From Blastococcus sp. CCUG 61487 (GTDB lineage Bacteria > Actinomycetota > Actinomycetes > Mycobacteriales > Geodermatophilaceae): 64,000 nucleotides of DNA. The notes beneath the pieces were generated by a model. It was not told the DNA's origin. It did not search any database and saw only the letters and a list, made by a program, of their open reading frames with translations. Below, in pieces: positions 63,096 through 64,000 of this stretch (its first letter is position 1; each line of letters starts with the position of its first letter). The translations under genes and the position numbers were made by a program. The stretch is from NCBI RefSeq assembly GCF_005222955.1, contig NZ_LWUA01000235.1:1-64000 (forward strand), read 5' to 3'.

Positions 63096-63190
63096 GTCCT
63101 CGACGGTACGTCCGTCCGGTACCGGGCGTCGTCGTTCCGGCCAGGGAGCACCCTCGGTCCGGGGCCAGGGTCGGATCAGGGGATCACCCG

Positions 63191-63541
63191 ATGCGCGGCG
63201 GGTCCGCCGCCCGGCAGGCTCGTGCCCATGACCGACACGACCGGCCCCACCCCGCCCGCCGCCCCCGTCCGCCCCGCCAGGCGCGGCGCAGCGCCACCGA
63301 CCGGATGGCCGGCGGCGTCTGCGGTGGCCTCGCCGAGTACAGCGGGGTCGACGCCGTCCTCTGGCGCGTGGGCTTCGTCGCCCTCACGCTCCTGGGCGGC
63401 AGCGGCATCGTCGTCTACCTGCTGCTCTGGGTGCTCCTGCCACCGACTGCCGGCGAGCCGGACGGGGCCACGGGTCCGCTGGAGGGGCTCGCCCGCCGGC
63501 TGCACACCGCGGTCAACGGCTCGCGCTCGAACCCCGTGTGA
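63191..63541 (+). CDS. PspC-domain membrane protein, apparent N-terminal frameshift
   Basis: The domain reads [20 protein letters not shown], then [20 protein letters not shown] and LLLWVLLPP, a standard PspC helix pair. It is open from ATG 63191 (116 aa), but the natural-looking start, ATG 63228 ([18 protein letters not shown]), is in another frame. A one-base deletion in the C-rich stretch 63231-63290 would join them. So this is either an indel/pseudogene or an assembly error; a shorter start at 63305 is also possible. Confidence 0.7.
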   Translation: MRGGSAARQARAHDRHDRPHPARRPRPPRQARRSATDRMAGGVCGGLAEYSGVDAVLWRVGFVALTLLGGSGIVVYLLLWVLLPPTAGEPDGATGPLEGLARRLHTAVNGSRSNPV

Positions 63542-63557
63542 CTCGAACCCCGTGTGA
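63526..63557 (+). repeat. Exact tandem duplication of a 16-base unit
   Basis: CTCGAACCCCGTGTGA occurs twice in direct succession (63526-63541 and 63542-63557). The first copy ends with the pspC stop; the second ends just before the stop of the convergent gene. Confidence 0.9.
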
Positions 63558-63788
63558 TCAGCCGGCGACCCGGGCGCACTCCGGACACCGGGGCGCCTCC
63601 GGCCCGGTGGGCCAGTCGCGGCCCGCGGTGGCGGTGACCAGGACCCCGCACACCGAGGAGTCCAGCCCGTCCACGACGGGCTTGGCCACGGCATGGGCGA
63701 CGTCGTCGTGCGGGCCCTCGATCCCGCTCCGCGGCTCGCGGCCGCTCCACACCACGGGCGTTCCGGTCACGAAGAGGCTGGCCGTCAT
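63558..63788 (-). CDS. Small unknown protein with C-terminal CxxC
   Basis: A 76-aa protein ending WPTGPEAPRCPECARVAG with a C-terminal CxxC, typical of small actinobacterial proteins of unknown role. The N-terminus is MTASLFVTGTPVVWSGREPR. ATG 63788. It is convergent with the pspC gene with no gap. The region 63789-63946 upstream holds no other gene. Confidence 0.6.
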   Translation of the reverse strand: MTASLFVTGTPVVWSGREPRSGIEGPHDDVAHAVAKPVVDGLDSSVCGVLVTATAGRDWPTGPEAPRCPECARVAG

Positions 63789-63946
63789 GGGCAGAAGTCT
63801 GGCGGCTCCACGTGACGGCCGGATGACGAAGAACCGACGATCCCGCGGACGTCGGCACCGTGGACCGGCACCCGCTCGCCGGCGATCCCGGGAAGCCTTC
63901 GGGCGAGGCGTGGGTTGCGCATGGCAACCGACGTGAAAGGCACTCC

Positions 63947-64000
63947 ATGCGCATCCCGCTGTCCATCCTCGACCTGGCTCCGATCGCCCGCGGCGAGACC
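63947..64000 (+). CDS. Luciferase-like (LLM) oxidoreductase, 5-prime end only
   Basis: The window ends after 18 codons: MRIPLSILDLAPIARGET. This matches the N-terminus of the LLM-class flavin-dependent oxidoreductases (x-x-xPLSxLDLAPxxxG). AAAGG lies six bases before the ATG. The rest is outside the window, so the call rests on the short N-terminal pattern. Confidence 0.7.
   Translation, partial: MRIPLSILDLAPIARGET

Noticed and set aside
61497-63557. A 686-codon open frame on the plus strand
   Set aside because: Antisense to selO, whose motifs are unambiguous.

Overview
The window looks like a chromosomal segment of a motile, high-GC actinobacterium. GC-rich codons dominate, GTG starts are very common, and adjacent genes often overlap as GTGA or ATGA. 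Characteristic actinobacterial families are present: DUF6542, DUF4245, DUF1707, a DUF222/HNH element, and the xseB-xseA-ispH neighbourhood. The gene content would fit Geodermatophilaceae (Blastococcus, Geodermatophilus, Modestobacter); that placement is an inference.

1-18.0 kb is a flagellar locus. On the minus strand run flgB-flgC-fliE-fliF-fliG-fliH-fliI-fliJ, then an NlpC/P60 plus lytic transglycosylase gene, then fliK, cut by the window edge. Upstream on the same strand are fliC, a strong hairpin, fliD-fliS and a small gene in the fliT position. A glycosyltransferase is divergent from fliC. A FliA/WhiG-type sigma gene (minus) is divergent from flgN-flgK-flgL-fliW-csrA (plus). The regions upstream of flgB, fliC and the sigma gene share one promoter pattern, (C/G)TCA, exactly 17 bases, then GCCGAT or GCCGTA, so the sigma factor probably drives the basal body, flagellin and its own gene.

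18.2-22.4 kb holds little-known genes: a 160-aa protein, a divergent sigma-like protein, an AbiEi-like protein with a nuclease-like C-terminus, and a pair of overlapping genes of unknown function. 22.4-27.6 kb (minus) carries a coiled-coil NlpC/P60-VanY peptidoglycan hydrolase, a 63-aa protein, citrate synthase and a GT2 glycosyltransferase.

27.8-36.7 kb (plus) is the most distinctive region. It is a tight ten-gene operon with a methyltransferase, GNAT acyltransferase, two acyl carrier proteins, a ketoreductase, a metallo-beta-lactamase-fold hydrolase, a KASIII-type ketosynthase, a MaoC-SDR fusion, an FkbH-like HAD protein and an AMP-dependent ligase. It ends at a perfect hairpin. Together with the divergent GT2 gene it looks like an island that builds a small acyl group on a carrier protein and places it on a sugar or other acceptor. 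Flagellin glycan decoration is one plausible destination.

36.8-64.0 kb is mainly housekeeping: fumarase, class II FBPase, small membrane proteins, exonuclease VII, IspH, RmuC, an Ogt/Ada-AlkA alkylation-repair pair, an ABC exporter with a two-component system, a DUF222/HNH element with a LexA-like box over its start, YchF, a polysaccharide deacetylase, an SQR-like flavoprotein, an acyltransferase-SGNH protein, SelO, a PspC protein that looks frameshifted, and the first codons of a luciferase-like oxidoreductase. No rRNA, tRNA or CRISPR array was seen, and no complete insertion sequence.
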